DNA of 64,000 bases from Lycium barbarum. Taxonomy: Eukaryota; Streptophyta; Magnoliopsida; Solanales; Solanaceae. A program made the translations under genes and the position numbers. Of this stretch, positions 36,618 to 46,610 are shown piece after piece. Numbering within the stretch: the first letter of the stretch is position 1; every line of letters starts with the position of its first letter. The notes under the pieces were generated by a model. The model had not been told where the DNA came from. It did not search any database and saw only the letters and a list, made by a program, of their open reading frames with translations. Where the stretch lies: assembly GCF_019175385.1 (NCBI RefSeq), contig NC_083338.1:90541777-90605776 (forward strand), given 5' to 3'.

Positions 36618-39064
36618 TGTTATATCCCGCATTTTTCACATTCGGATAATTCAAGGCAATCGCGGGAAGATAACAAGCAAGGCCATATCTTATTTTGTTT
36701 GACATATGAGTTGCTTATGAAAAACTTAGAAGTGGAATTAATAAGGAAGGTCAAGGGCATAAAGGGAAATTCGCAATATGACTCGTGAAAATATGGAAGA
36801 AGATGAAGGGCAATTTTGGTTACATAAACTAGCAAAAAAATACAAGTGGGCTTGAAAGTAAATATTTGGGAAATTTCTAGGCCCAACCGGCCAAGGACTT
36901 GGGTCCAAGCCCATATTGAACAAAGATTTGTCAATAAATAGGATGAGTAAGTCATCCTTATCTTGCTAACCTCTAGAAATTTCAAGACTTGAGGAGAAAA
37001 GAAAGAAGGAGAAAATAACCTAGGCCATTCGGCCATAACAAGAATTCCCAAGAAAAATTTGCAAAATTCCTCCAAAAATCATTTTCTACCAAGTGAAGGG
37101 TGCTTAACAAGGTGGAGTTGTTGTTGGAGCAAGAAAGGTTCAAAATCATACAAGTTGCCAAGAGTTAGGCAAATAAGAAGTTAAAGAAGATAGGTAAATT
37201 CTAATCTTGTTTTATGTGTTATATATGGTTTATATGTGTTGTAGTATGCTAAAATGGATGAAATTCATGAAGGAGAGAAATATGATATGTGGCCGTGTAC
37301 CTATATGTATGTGTAGAAGCCATGCTTCAATTGTGTTAACTAGTATTTGGTTGTTATGTTTGTAAGTAATGTGTAGAAAATGAAAGTTGAATGAGTTGGA
37401 GAATATTGATGTTGTGTATGGCCGCGAGGTATAGTAATTTTATTATGTGTACATGGCCGTGTATATTGTATGTATGGCAATGTATATGTGTTGAAGAATG
37501 AAGAATAATGAGCAAGTTATATTCAATGTTGTAGTTGTTGTGTCGTAGATTTCATATCGCAAATAAAGGTTTGGTGACCTTGGTGAAGTATTGGTAAGTG
37601 GGAGATTATGTATATTGGAGGACAATGTTCTTGCATGGATAGTAAGTAATGGTATTAGTATAATGTTGAGGAAATATATATTACAAGGTTGCTATTGTGT
37701 TTATTGAAGTTGGAAAGTTTTGAAGAAAGTAGCAAATTGATATCATGTGTCTTGAACTAAATGTGTGAATCACTAGTGTGATTATTGAGCTATGATAATA
37801 GTTTGGCCGGGTTTGAATTCCCGGATTGTGTTTGTCAAGAATTTGGTTATATTGAATGTCGAGGATGGTGTATTTACAGAGGAAATGCTGCCGAAATTTC
37901 GGTAGCCAATTGTTTCCTTAAGGTGTTAACTCTAAGTATGCTAATGAGAGTTTTGGTAAAAATGACCAAATCGCAGATTTTGACGAGATTGTGACTCGAA
38001 TTTGGAGTAGCTAAAGGAGCGGAAAGAGGTATGTAAGGCTTAACCTTTCTTTCTATGGCATGTCTTAACTAAACGAAGTCGGGTACGAGTCTCGGGGATA
38101 ACCCTAATCCCCCGAATCCGCACCTAAAGTTTTCAACTTTTCGTTCAATTGAATTGAAGTAGAAAGTGTGCAAAACGATGAAAAGACCTTCTAGACCTCT
38201 ATAACTTGCCTAAGTGGGACCCGATTACCCTAAGACTCATACAAGTAACGTTATGACACGTACTATGGGTAAATTATATACGCTACCTCGTCCGGCCTGA
38301 GGTGGGCCCGTTACTCTCGGATTTTCCTATAATCTTGGTTAACGTACTTGAAGTGAATCAAAAGGGGGCCTTTGATCCCGATTTCGTCACCAAGTGATAA
38401 GTACTATGACTACTCCAGCGGGAGTGTTTCTATGATGATAATGATAATGACAATGTCGGACAAGAGAATGTAGCTATGATAAGTACGACCGGAACGACTC
38501 TACGACTAAGCCAAGTACTTCATCTAAACATGAAAGCGATAAACTAATTGTTGAATCATGTTTATATTTTCTAGTTATAACTTTATTTTCTAAAATACCT
38601 AAGATTTCATTTTCGGTTACTGTAACACTATTTTCCGTTGATAGTTTCGCCTTAAAATACTTGTTCCTTCAAGGTGAGACAAAGCTATCACTAGCATTCC
38701 GTAACGTAATCGGAGGTCACCGACCTTATGTCACTCCGATGGATACATGATTTTCCTTGGCTCTCTTGTGTGCTTATATGATATAGGTACATAAAGCGGG
38801 TATACGTGTATGGGTATGTATATATATATGGTAAAGTAAATGTATATAAGACATGTATATGCATAAAAGATGAGTAAATGTATATGTATGTGTATGTGGG
38901 GAAAAAGGGAAGGGCCACTGTTATATCACCACCTGATTCAGCTGGATTCCATCCTGGACGCGGGATGCCCGGACGCGGGATATGGGATGAGCCGTACGCG
39001 GCGTCTGTATATATATATATATAATGTGTGATACATATGTGATGTACTATGTTGGGTCATCGTT

Positions 39065-39275
39065 GGGGAGGGGGTTGGGAGAGCCGATTGTATTCGGCGT
39101 CTGTAAATGTAAATGAAAGATACCGTCTACTGAATTGTACTGTTTTCTGTATACATGAATAAGGGACATCGAGGGGGGGGGGTTGGGAGAGCCGATTGTA
39201 TTCGGTGTCCGTAAACGTGAGCAAATGATACCGTTACTGAAACGTACTGTTTTATTTCTGTACACGAGAATAAGT
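39065..39275 (+). repeat. 107-bp tandem duplication in J LTR
   Basis: Two units, each opening with a G-rich run and gttgggagagccgattg, then a small GCCGA/TCGGC hairpin and a tail ending gaataag. The second copy of the pair is in the other LTR at about 44777-44987. Confidence 0.8.
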
Positions 39276-39476
39276 AATATAAAGAGGTGATTCCTGTGCC
39301 TATGAAAAGAAACGTTTCAAAGACGAAAAGACAAGCCTACATGACAGCAGGCCTAAAGAGGGGCCTTCCTATGTACAGGTTACGTTCTTGCCTCGTTATA
39401 CGCCCTATGGCTCCGTGATATTATTATTGATCGTACTTCATGTTACTGCTTGTATTGTTTTCCATGCCTTACATAC

Positions 39477-39535
39477 TCGGTACATTATTCGTACTGACGT
39501 CCCTTCTTGTGGACGCTGCGTTTCATGCCGCGCAG
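39477..39535 (+). promoter_or_regulatory. Conserved three-hairpin LTR module, copy in J 5' LTR
   Basis: Hairpin 1 TCGGTAC/GTACTGA (one G-U, 39477-39497); hairpin 2 GTCC/GGAC; hairpin 3 CTGCG/CGCAG (39516-39535). Confidence 0.75.
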
Positions 39536-39905
39536 GTCAGCAGGTATACGGACCAGATTCCTAGTGCCCTATCAGCAGCATTCGACAGCGCTCCAGTTGT
39601 TCCGGAGCCTTATTACATCGGTACTATTTTGTGTATGTATTTTCGGGCGCGATAGTACTCGGCCCTTTCTCTGTATAAATATACTATGTCTAGAGGCTCG
39701 TAGACAGATATACACAGTCAGCTATGTACAGTTTAATGTATTTTATTCTGAATGGTCCGCGTTCTGGTGTAACGCGATATTAGAAAGTTTACTGCAAATG
39801 TTAATGTTTAGAAAAAAAAAATATGGCACTGTTTGTACAGGATAGCTAAGGGGTGCTCGGTACAAGTATCGGGTACTCGTCACGGCCCCTGGTCGGGTCG
39901 TGACA

Positions 39906-40118
39906 GAAGTGGTATCAGAGCAGTTCGGTCCTAGGGTTTGTCTACGAGCTGTGTCCAGTAGAGTCTTGTCTATGGGTGTGTAGCGCGCCATACTTATAGA
40001 CAGGAGGCTACAGGGCATTTAGGAAATGTGACCTTCTTTGTATTCTGAAATCGTGCGATAGAGCTATGTTACCAGGCTTCCATGCTCCTTTTCTAAAACC
40101 GATGTTATGGTTTCAGTA
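39906..40118 (+). promoter_or_regulatory. Element J PBS and leader
   Basis: PBS TGGTATCAGAGC (39910-39921), four bases after the LTR. Leader TGTCTACGAGCT (39939-39950) pairs with the LTR GGCTCGTAGACA over 12 positions with one G-U. Confidence 0.88.
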
Positions 40119-41537
40119 ATGCCGCCGAAGAGAAAGGCTACGACGGCCGAGAAAGCCAAGGGGGCGGCGGCTCGCAGAGTTGAACAGGAGCTAGACGAAG
40201 AAGAATCTCACAATGAAGCTCCCCCTCAGACTGTTCCTGCACCCCCTGCACCGGCAGAGCAGGGAAGAGCTCCAGCTCCAGCCCCCGCACCTCCAGTTCC
40301 ACCGCCAGCAGCTCCGGGCCAGCAGATGGCAGAGGCCATCCAGTTATTGACCCAGCTAGTCGCCGCGCAAGCTCAGCGGCAAGATGTGGACACAGGCGAC
40401 AGGGCGGTAAGCGCAAGGGCCCGAGACTTTATTACCCTGAAGCCGCCAGAGTTCTATGGATCGAAGCCAGAGGAGGACCCGCAGGGTTTTATAGACGAGA
40501 TGCTGAGGACTCTGAGGATCATACATGCTTCGGATACGGAGTCCGTAGAGTTGGCTTCATACAGGCTGCGGGATGTGGCAGTTCTGTGGTACGGTAACTG
40601 GATATCATCGAGGGGAGCAAATGCACCCCCTCCGGTTTGGCAGGAGTTCACTGAGGCTTTCCTACGACATTTTCTACCGCCAGAGGTTCGACGGGCTCGA
40701 GCCGATATGTTCTTGAACTTGAGACAGGGAAATTTGAGCGTTCGGGAATACAGCCTTCGTTTCAACTCGCTCGCCAGGTATGCCCCCGCCCTGATAGCAG
40801 ATAGGGGAGACCATGTGCACCGATTTGTAAGCGGGCTAGGGCCACATTTGGTTAAGGAGTGTTTGACGGCCTCACTCCAAGACGGGATGACTATTACTCG
40901 CATCCAGGCCCACGCCCAAAATCTGGAGGAGCAGTATCAGACACGGAGAGAGGAGAGCTATCCAGATAGGGGTTCCAGAAAAAAAGGCAGATTTTCTAGG
41001 GGTAGGAGCGAGTATAGAGGGGGGCAGGCACAAGAGCAATCTGGGTATTCGGGCCAACCAGCGGCCAGTGCACCTCCTCGATTAGCGGAATGGGGATTTG
41101 ACCGACCTACCAATTCAGGAACAGGACAAGGCTCTAAGGCTTCAAGACTCCAGTACAGAGCCGATTCTAGCAGGACGGGGCTTCCCCCACCACGATGTGC
41201 TCGGTGTGGCAAGCCACACTCTGGGCAGTGCTACCTAGACACCGGTGGTTGTTTTGCCTGTGGTCGGACTGACCATTTTGTACGTGATTGCCCACTAAAG
41301 GATGGAGGAGGCCAAACTCAGCCAGCCGGATCAGCTATCGGTTCGTCGTCGACCGTGCGCCCTCGTGGACAGACTTCTCAGGCTCCAGCAGGCCGCGGCC
41401 GAGGTAGGGGAGGAGCACCTAGTTCAGCCGGTCCTCCGCACCGCCTATATGCACTGACAGGACGACAGGACCCTGAGGCTTCCGCAGACGCGGCCACAGG
41501 TACTTTTTCAGTATCCTCTGTGATAGACATGTGTTAA
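40119..41537 (+). CDS. gag: Element J Gag polyprotein, intact
   Basis: 472 codons from ATG 40119 (MPPKRKATTAEKAK); an upstream in-frame ATG at 40107 is less likely because related gags begin MPPK. Pro/Ala-rich linker, helix QQMAEAIQLLTQLVAAQAQ (about 68-86), Gag domain about 108-275 (LKPPEFYGSKPEEDPQGFID, SVELASYRLRDVAVLWYGNW, FLRHFLPPEVRRARAD), basic RG region, CARCGKPHSGQC and CCHC knuckle CFACGRTDHFVRDC (residues 378-391). It ends LYALTGRQDPEASADAATGTFSV plus a short tail: reading leaves the family sequence just inside the protease start, where pol is missing. No in-frame stops, codon 2 onward collinear with E. Confidence 0.92.
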   Translation: MPPKRKATTAEKAKGAAARRVEQELDEEESHNEAPPQTVPAPPAPAEQGRAPAPAPAPPVPPPAAPGQQMAEAIQLLTQLVAAQAQRQDVDTGDRAVSARARDFITLKPPEFYGSKPEEDPQGFIDEMLRTLRIIHASDTESVELASYRLRDVAVLWYGNWISSRGANAPPPVWQEFTEAFLRHFLPPEVRRARADMFLNLRQGNLSVREYSLRFNSLARYAPALIADRGDHVHRFVSGLGPHLVKECLTASLQDGMTITRIQAHAQNLEEQYQTRREESYPDRGSRKKGRFSRGRSEYRGGQAQEQSGYSGQPAASAPPRLAEWGFDRPTNSGTGQGSKASRLQYRADSSRTGLPPPRCARCGKPHSGQCYLDTGGCFACGRTDHFVRDCPLKDGGGQTQPAGSAIGSSSTVRPRGQTSQAPAGRGRGRGGAPSSAGPPHRLYALTGRQDPEASADAATGTFSVSSVIDMC

Positions 41538-41815
41538 TTAATTCGAAATTTATTTTTTTCCCTATACTGTCCTCTGTATTACTGAACACATTCAGAATTT
41601 GGAAATTTGGACGGAAGTGGCCATACGCATAGGTAAAAGGCGAACACCCGAAAATTGCGAAGGTTAGAACTGTAAATAAAGGAAAAGACGTGTTACGCGG
41701 ACGTTTCGAAAACTGTCGAGACCCCAACTCGTTCCATATTATGCGGCATAAGTAGTACGAGGAAGCGGAAGTAAAAATATTGACACCGAGACATTGAAAT
41801 GCATTAAAGCTTCAA
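41538..41815 (+). other. Element J post-gag non-coding stretch
   Basis: No coding signal, no tandem repeat; what remains between gag and the 5S-like segment. Confidence 0.6.
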
Positions 41816-41868
41816 GGTTAAGCGTGCTCAGGTGGGAGTAATCCCATGATGGGTGACCCCCTGGGAAA
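41816..41868 (+). other. 5S rRNA-like segment in J
   Basis: GGTTAAGCGTGCT at 41816 opens a 53-nt ungapped match to the plant 5S rRNA internal promoter region; about 43 of 53 positions agree by eye with the consensus I recall, including GATGGGTGACCCCCTGGGAA at the end. Same orientation as gag. Confidence 0.8.
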
Positions 41869-42329
41869 TATGCTGAAAATTTCATAGATGCGGAAATAAG
41901 AGACGAGTGTAAAAGTAGGTAGCCCAGAGTAAATTGGGGTGTGGGAAGTGGTTAGAAACCCCACACGAGTCACATAGGCCGAGCCGGACTAGACTAACAG
42001 AAAAAGGGAAGTCGTGACAACGGAAAGCTTTGGGAACGAAGGAGAAAAGTACAAATGTCAGGGTGAGGCCAATATTGAGTCCACACTAGCTAAGGCAAGG
42101 AATACCTAATATGGCGGTATACGGGAACATGTCTAGTGAGGGGATAGACGCAGCGGACGCCATGAAGAAGGAATTTCAACCGTAAGATCGTAAAAAGGGC
42201 AACCTAAGCTTCTAAGATGAATATGCTAAGCGACAGGAGGTATTTACAAAGGAGACCTCCCGGAAATATTATACTACGCTATGAGGCAAGTTTAACATTC
42301 GAGGACGAATGTTCTGAAGGGGGGGAGGA
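41869..42329 (+). other. Element J 3' interior with dyad and PPT
   Basis: Non-coding; no 41-bp array here, unlike G and H. Dyad AACATTCGAGGACGAATGTT (42294-42313) and PPT AAGGGGGGGAGGA (42317-42329) adjoin the LTR. Confidence 0.85.
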
Positions 42330-45300
42330 TGTTATATCCCGCATTTTTCACATTCGGATAATTCAAGGCAATCGCGGGAAGATAACAAGCAAGGCCATAT
42401 CTTATTTTGTTTGACATATGAGTTGCTTATGAAAAACTTAGAAGTGGAATTAATAAGGAAGGTCAAGGGCATAAAGGGAAATTCGCAATATGACTCGTGA
42501 AAATATGGAAGAAGATGAAGGGCAATTTTGGTTACATAAACTAGCAAAAAAATACAAGTGGGCTTGAAAGTAAATATTTGGGAAATTTCTAGGCCCAACC
42601 GGCCAAGGACTTGGGTCCAAGCCCATATTGAACAAAAATTTGTCAATAAATAGGATGAGTAAGTCATCCTTATCTTGCTAACCTCTAGAAATTTCAAGAC
42701 TTGAGGAGAAAAGAAAGAAGGAGAAAATAACCTAGGCCATTCGGCCATAACAAGAATTCCCAAGAAAAATTTGCAAAATTCCTCCAAAAATCATTTTCTA
42801 CCAAGTGAAGGGTGCTTAACAAGGTGGAGTTGTTGTTGGAGCAAGAAAGGTTCAAAATCATACAAGTTGCCAAGAGTTAGGCAAATAAGAAGTTGAAGAA
42901 GATAGGTAAATTCTAATCTTGTTTTATGTGTTATATATGGTTTATATGTGTTGTAGTATGCTAAAATGGATGAAATTCATGAAGGAGAGAAATATGATAT
43001 GTGGCCGTGTACCTATATGTATGTGTAGAAGCCATGCTTCAATTGTGTTAACTAGTATTTGGTTGTTATGTTTGTAAGTAATGTGTAGAAAATGAAAGTT
43101 GAATGAGTTGGAGAATATTGATGTTGTGTATGGCCGTGAGGTATAGTAATTTTATTATGTGTACATGGCCGTGTATATTGTATGTATGGCAATGTATATG
43201 TGTTGAAGAATGAAGAATAATGAGCAAGTTATATTCAATGTTGTAGTTGTTGTGTCGTAGATTTCATATCGCAAATAAAGGTTTGGTGACCTTGGTGAAG
43301 TATTGGTAAGTGGGAGATTATGTATATTGGAGGACAATGTTCTTGCATGGATAGTAAGTAATGGTATTAGTATAATGTTGAGGAAATATATATTACAAGG
43401 TTGCTATTGTGTTTATTGAAGTTGGAAAGTTTTGAAGAAAGTAGCAAATTGATATCATGTGTCTTGAACTAAATGTGTGAATCACTAGTGTGATTATTGA
43501 GCTATGATAATAGTTTGGCCGGGTTTGAATTCCCGGATTGTGTTTGTCAAGAATTTGGTTATATTGAATGTCGAGGATGGTGTATTTACAGAGGAAATGC
43601 TGCCGAAATTTCGGTAGCCAATTGTTTCCTTAAGGTGTTAACTCTAAGTATGCTAATGAGAGTTTTGGTAAAAATGACCAAATCGCAGATTTTGACGAGA
43701 TTGTGACTCGAATTTGGAGTAGCTAAAGGAGCGGAAAGAGGTATGTAAGGCTTCACCTTTCTTTCTATGGCATGTCTTAACTAAACGAAGTCGGGTACGA
43801 GTCTCGGGGATAACCCTAATCCCCGGAATCCGCACCTAAAGTTTTCAACTTTTCGTTCAATTGAATTGAAGTAGAAAGTGTGCAAAACGATGAAAAGACC
43901 TTCTAGACCTCTATAACTTGCCTAAGTGGGACCCGATTACCCTAAGACTCATACAAGTAACGTTATGACACGTACTATGGGTAAATTATATACGCTACCT
44001 CGTCCGGCCTGAGGTGGGCCCGTTACTCTCGGATTTTCCTATAATCTTGGTTAACGTACTTGAAGTGAATCAAAAGGGGGCCTTTGATCCCGATTTCGTC
44101 AGCAAGTGATAAGTACTATGACTACTCCAGCGGGAGTGTTTCTATGATGATAATGATAATGACAATGTCGGACAAGAGAATGTAGCTATGATAAGTACGA
44201 CCGGAACGACTCTACGACTAAGCCAAGTACTTCATCTAAACATGAAAGCGATAAACTAATTGTTGAATCATGTTTATATTTTCTAGTTATAACTTTATTT
44301 TCTAAAATACCTAAGATTTCATTTTTGGTTACTGTAACACTATTTTCCGTTAATAGTTTCGCCTTAAAATACTTGTTCCTTCAAGGTGAGACAAAGCTAT
44401 CACTAGCATTCCGTAACGTAATCGGAGGTCACCGACCTTATGTCACTCCGATGGATACATGATTTTCCTTGGCTCTCTTGTGTGCTTATATGATATAGGT
44501 ACATAAAGCGGGTATACGTGTATGGGTATGTATATATATATGGTAAAGTAAATGTATATAAGACATGTATATGCATAAAAGATGAGTAAATGTATATGTA
44601 TGTGTATGTGGGGAAAAAGGGAAGGGCCACTGTTATATCACCACCTGATTCAGCTGGATTCCATCCTGGACGCGGGATGCCCGGACGCGGGATATGGGAT
44701 GAGCCGTACGCGGCGTCTGTATATATATATATATAATGTGTGATACATATGTGATGTACTATGTTGGGTCATCGTTGGGGAGGGGGTTGGGAGAGCCGAT
44801 TGTATTCGGCGTCTGTAAATGTAAATGAAAGATACCGTCTACTGAATTGTACTGTTTTCTGTATACATGAATAAGGGACATCGAGGGGGGGGGGTTGGGA
44901 GAGCCGATTGTATTCGGTGTCCGTAAACGTGAGCAAATGATACCGTTACTGAAACGTACTGTTTTATTTCTGTACACGAGAATAAGTAATATAAAGAGGT
45001 GATTCCTATGCCTATGAAAAGAAACGTTTCAAAGACGAAAAGACAAGCCTACATGACAGCAGGCCTAAAGAGGGGCCTTCCTATGTACAGGTTACGTTCT
45101 TGCCTCGTTATACGCCCTATGGCTCCGTGATATTATTATTGATCGTACTTCATGTTACTGCTTGTATTGTTTTCCATGCCTTACATACTCGGTACATTAT
45201 TCGTACTGACGTCCCTTCTTGTGGACGCTGCGTTTCATGCCGCGCAGGTCAGCAGGTATACAGACCAGATTCCTAGTGCCCTATCAGCAGCATTCGACAG

Positions 45301-45618
45301 CGCTCCAGTTGTTCCGGAGCCTTATTACATCGGTACTATTTTGTGTATGTATTTTCGGGCGCGATAGTACTCGGCCCTTTCTCTGTATAAATATACTATG
45401 TCTAGAGGCTCGTAGACAGATATACACAGTCAGCTATGTACAGTTTAATGTATTTTATTCCGAATGGTCCGCGTTCTGGTGTAACGCGATATTAGAAAGT
45501 TTACTGCAAATGTTAATGTTTAGAAAAAAAAAAATATGGCACTGTTTGTACAGGATAGCTAAGGGGTGCTCGGTACAAGTATCGGGTACTCGTCACGGCC
45601 CCTGGTCGGGTCGTGACA
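42330..45618 (+). repeat. 3' LTR of element J (3289 bp)
   Basis: Near-identical partner of 36618-39905. Its right flank is ATTGC, followed by the A-box half of H's 5S-like segment. Confidence 0.94.
45189..45247 (+). promoter_or_regulatory. Conserved three-hairpin LTR module, copy in J 3' LTR
   Basis: Identical to the 5' LTR copy. Confidence 0.75.
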
Positions 45619-46610
45619 ATTGCTCTGGCTTGAGCACGCTTAACCCCGAAACTTTCATGCATTTTGACGCGTTAGGGCTGATATAATTTCGTCAATTGCC
45701 CTGCAGGACCTTTGTCACATAATTTTAGGGCAAATCGGGGTCTTAGTAAATTTTTGGAAAATTTTTGTAGCGGGTCCCACCCCCGGCTAAGTTGCACAAT
45801 TACCATATTGCCTTTCTGAATCACCGATATTCACTTTCATACACATACACATACAATTACAGACAGGCCACAGATTTAAGTCTTCGTCCCACAAATTCCG
45901 TCTCCAAATAGTCGGTGAAATCTGATAAAATATCACCATAAGGTGCTCTCCAACAAATGACAGAAGAAAACTAAATTCCGACAAGTATCGCCGAACCTGT
46001 TTGTACTTACTTTATATATATTTACTTCCATATCTCTGGAAAAAAAAAATTTGGGCAGAGGTTCCTCTGTGTTTCTTACTATCCGAAACCTGTACACGAG
46101 AAATACCAACCATGCCTCACAGGGCCAACACATATACGCATATATATACATCATATCATGTCGTCTCGTAGCCACACAGGGCTAACAATTACAGATAAAA
46201 TTATAGAGATGTCGAGGCTTACCTCACATGCCCAACTCGAACAACATTGGAGGCTCCTTCCTGTTCACTTTTCTGTTCAATCTTCAACCTTATATTTCTA
46301 CCACGCTTCAAACAACTTCTCCGACACACAGCTTTCATATTATTGCTTACCTGAGTACTGTCCGGCCTCCAATATCATCAGCCATTGCCTTCTGTCGATG
46401 CCGTCCTTTGGCTGAAATTAAAAGTTAGTCGAAAGGAATTCATATCCTACAGCTGGCTCTATCGCATGATCTAAGATTCAAAGAAGGGTAACATCCTAGA
46501 TGCCCTGTAGCTTCCTGTTTATAGATGTGGTGCACAACACATCGATAAACAAGACTCTACTAGACACGGCCTGTAGATTTTCCGAGGACTAACCGCTCTG
46601 ATACCACTTT
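45619..46610 (-). other. Element H interior, 5' part with PBS and half 5S-like segment
   Basis: 45619-45644 is the A-box half of the 5S-like segment (GGGTTAAGCGTGCT on the minus strand). 45645-45830 resembles the corresponding part of G (26359-26560: ggtcccaccc, ttgtcacataattt). 45831-46560 has no Gag and no recognisable protein; an AAATTTGGGCAGAGG box lies at 46045-46068. PBS TGGTATCAGAGC at 46595-46606. Leader CTACAGGCC (46568-46576) pairs over nine bases with GGCCTGTAG of the LTR (46958-46966). Confidence 0.82.

Larger units (their letters stand above)
36618..39905 (+). repeat. 5' LTR of element J (3288 bp)
   Basis: Starts TGTTATATCCCGC and ends GGTCGGGTCGTGACA before the PBS. Landmarks: GAGGAAATGCTGCCGAAATTTCGG box (37878-37907), the cactccgatgg phrase (38730), a 107-bp duplication with G-runs (39065-39275), hairpin module (39477-39535), a TATAAATA sequence (about 39674-39681) and GGCTCGTAGACA (39695-39706). 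The 151-aa minus-strand frame (36620-37075) is LTR sequence. Confidence 0.94.
36618..45618 (+). mobile_element. Element J: young gag-only retrotransposon (TR-GAG type), complete
   Basis: 9001 bp with near-identical LTRs (36618-39905, 42330-45618) and target duplication ATTGC (36613-36617 and 45619-45623). It sits inside the 5S-like segment of H. The 2424-bp interior has PBS, an intact gag, a 5S-like segment and PPT, with no pol. By eye the LTRs differ at about eleven bases plus one A in a homopolymer, the closest pair in the window, in keeping with its innermost position. Confidence 0.94.

Noticed and set aside
36620..37075. 151-aa minus-strand ORF, identical copy at 42332-42787
   Set aside because: Both copies are LTR sequence of J. 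Identity reflects recent transposition, not protein selection.
39674..39681. TATAAATA as J's TATA box
   Set aside because: Present in J but not conserved at this place in the other families, so the transcription start cannot be assigned from it.
41816..41868. A 5S rRNA gene
   Set aside because: Only the middle part of 5S is present; both ends and the terminator are missing. Reported as a 5S-like segment instead.
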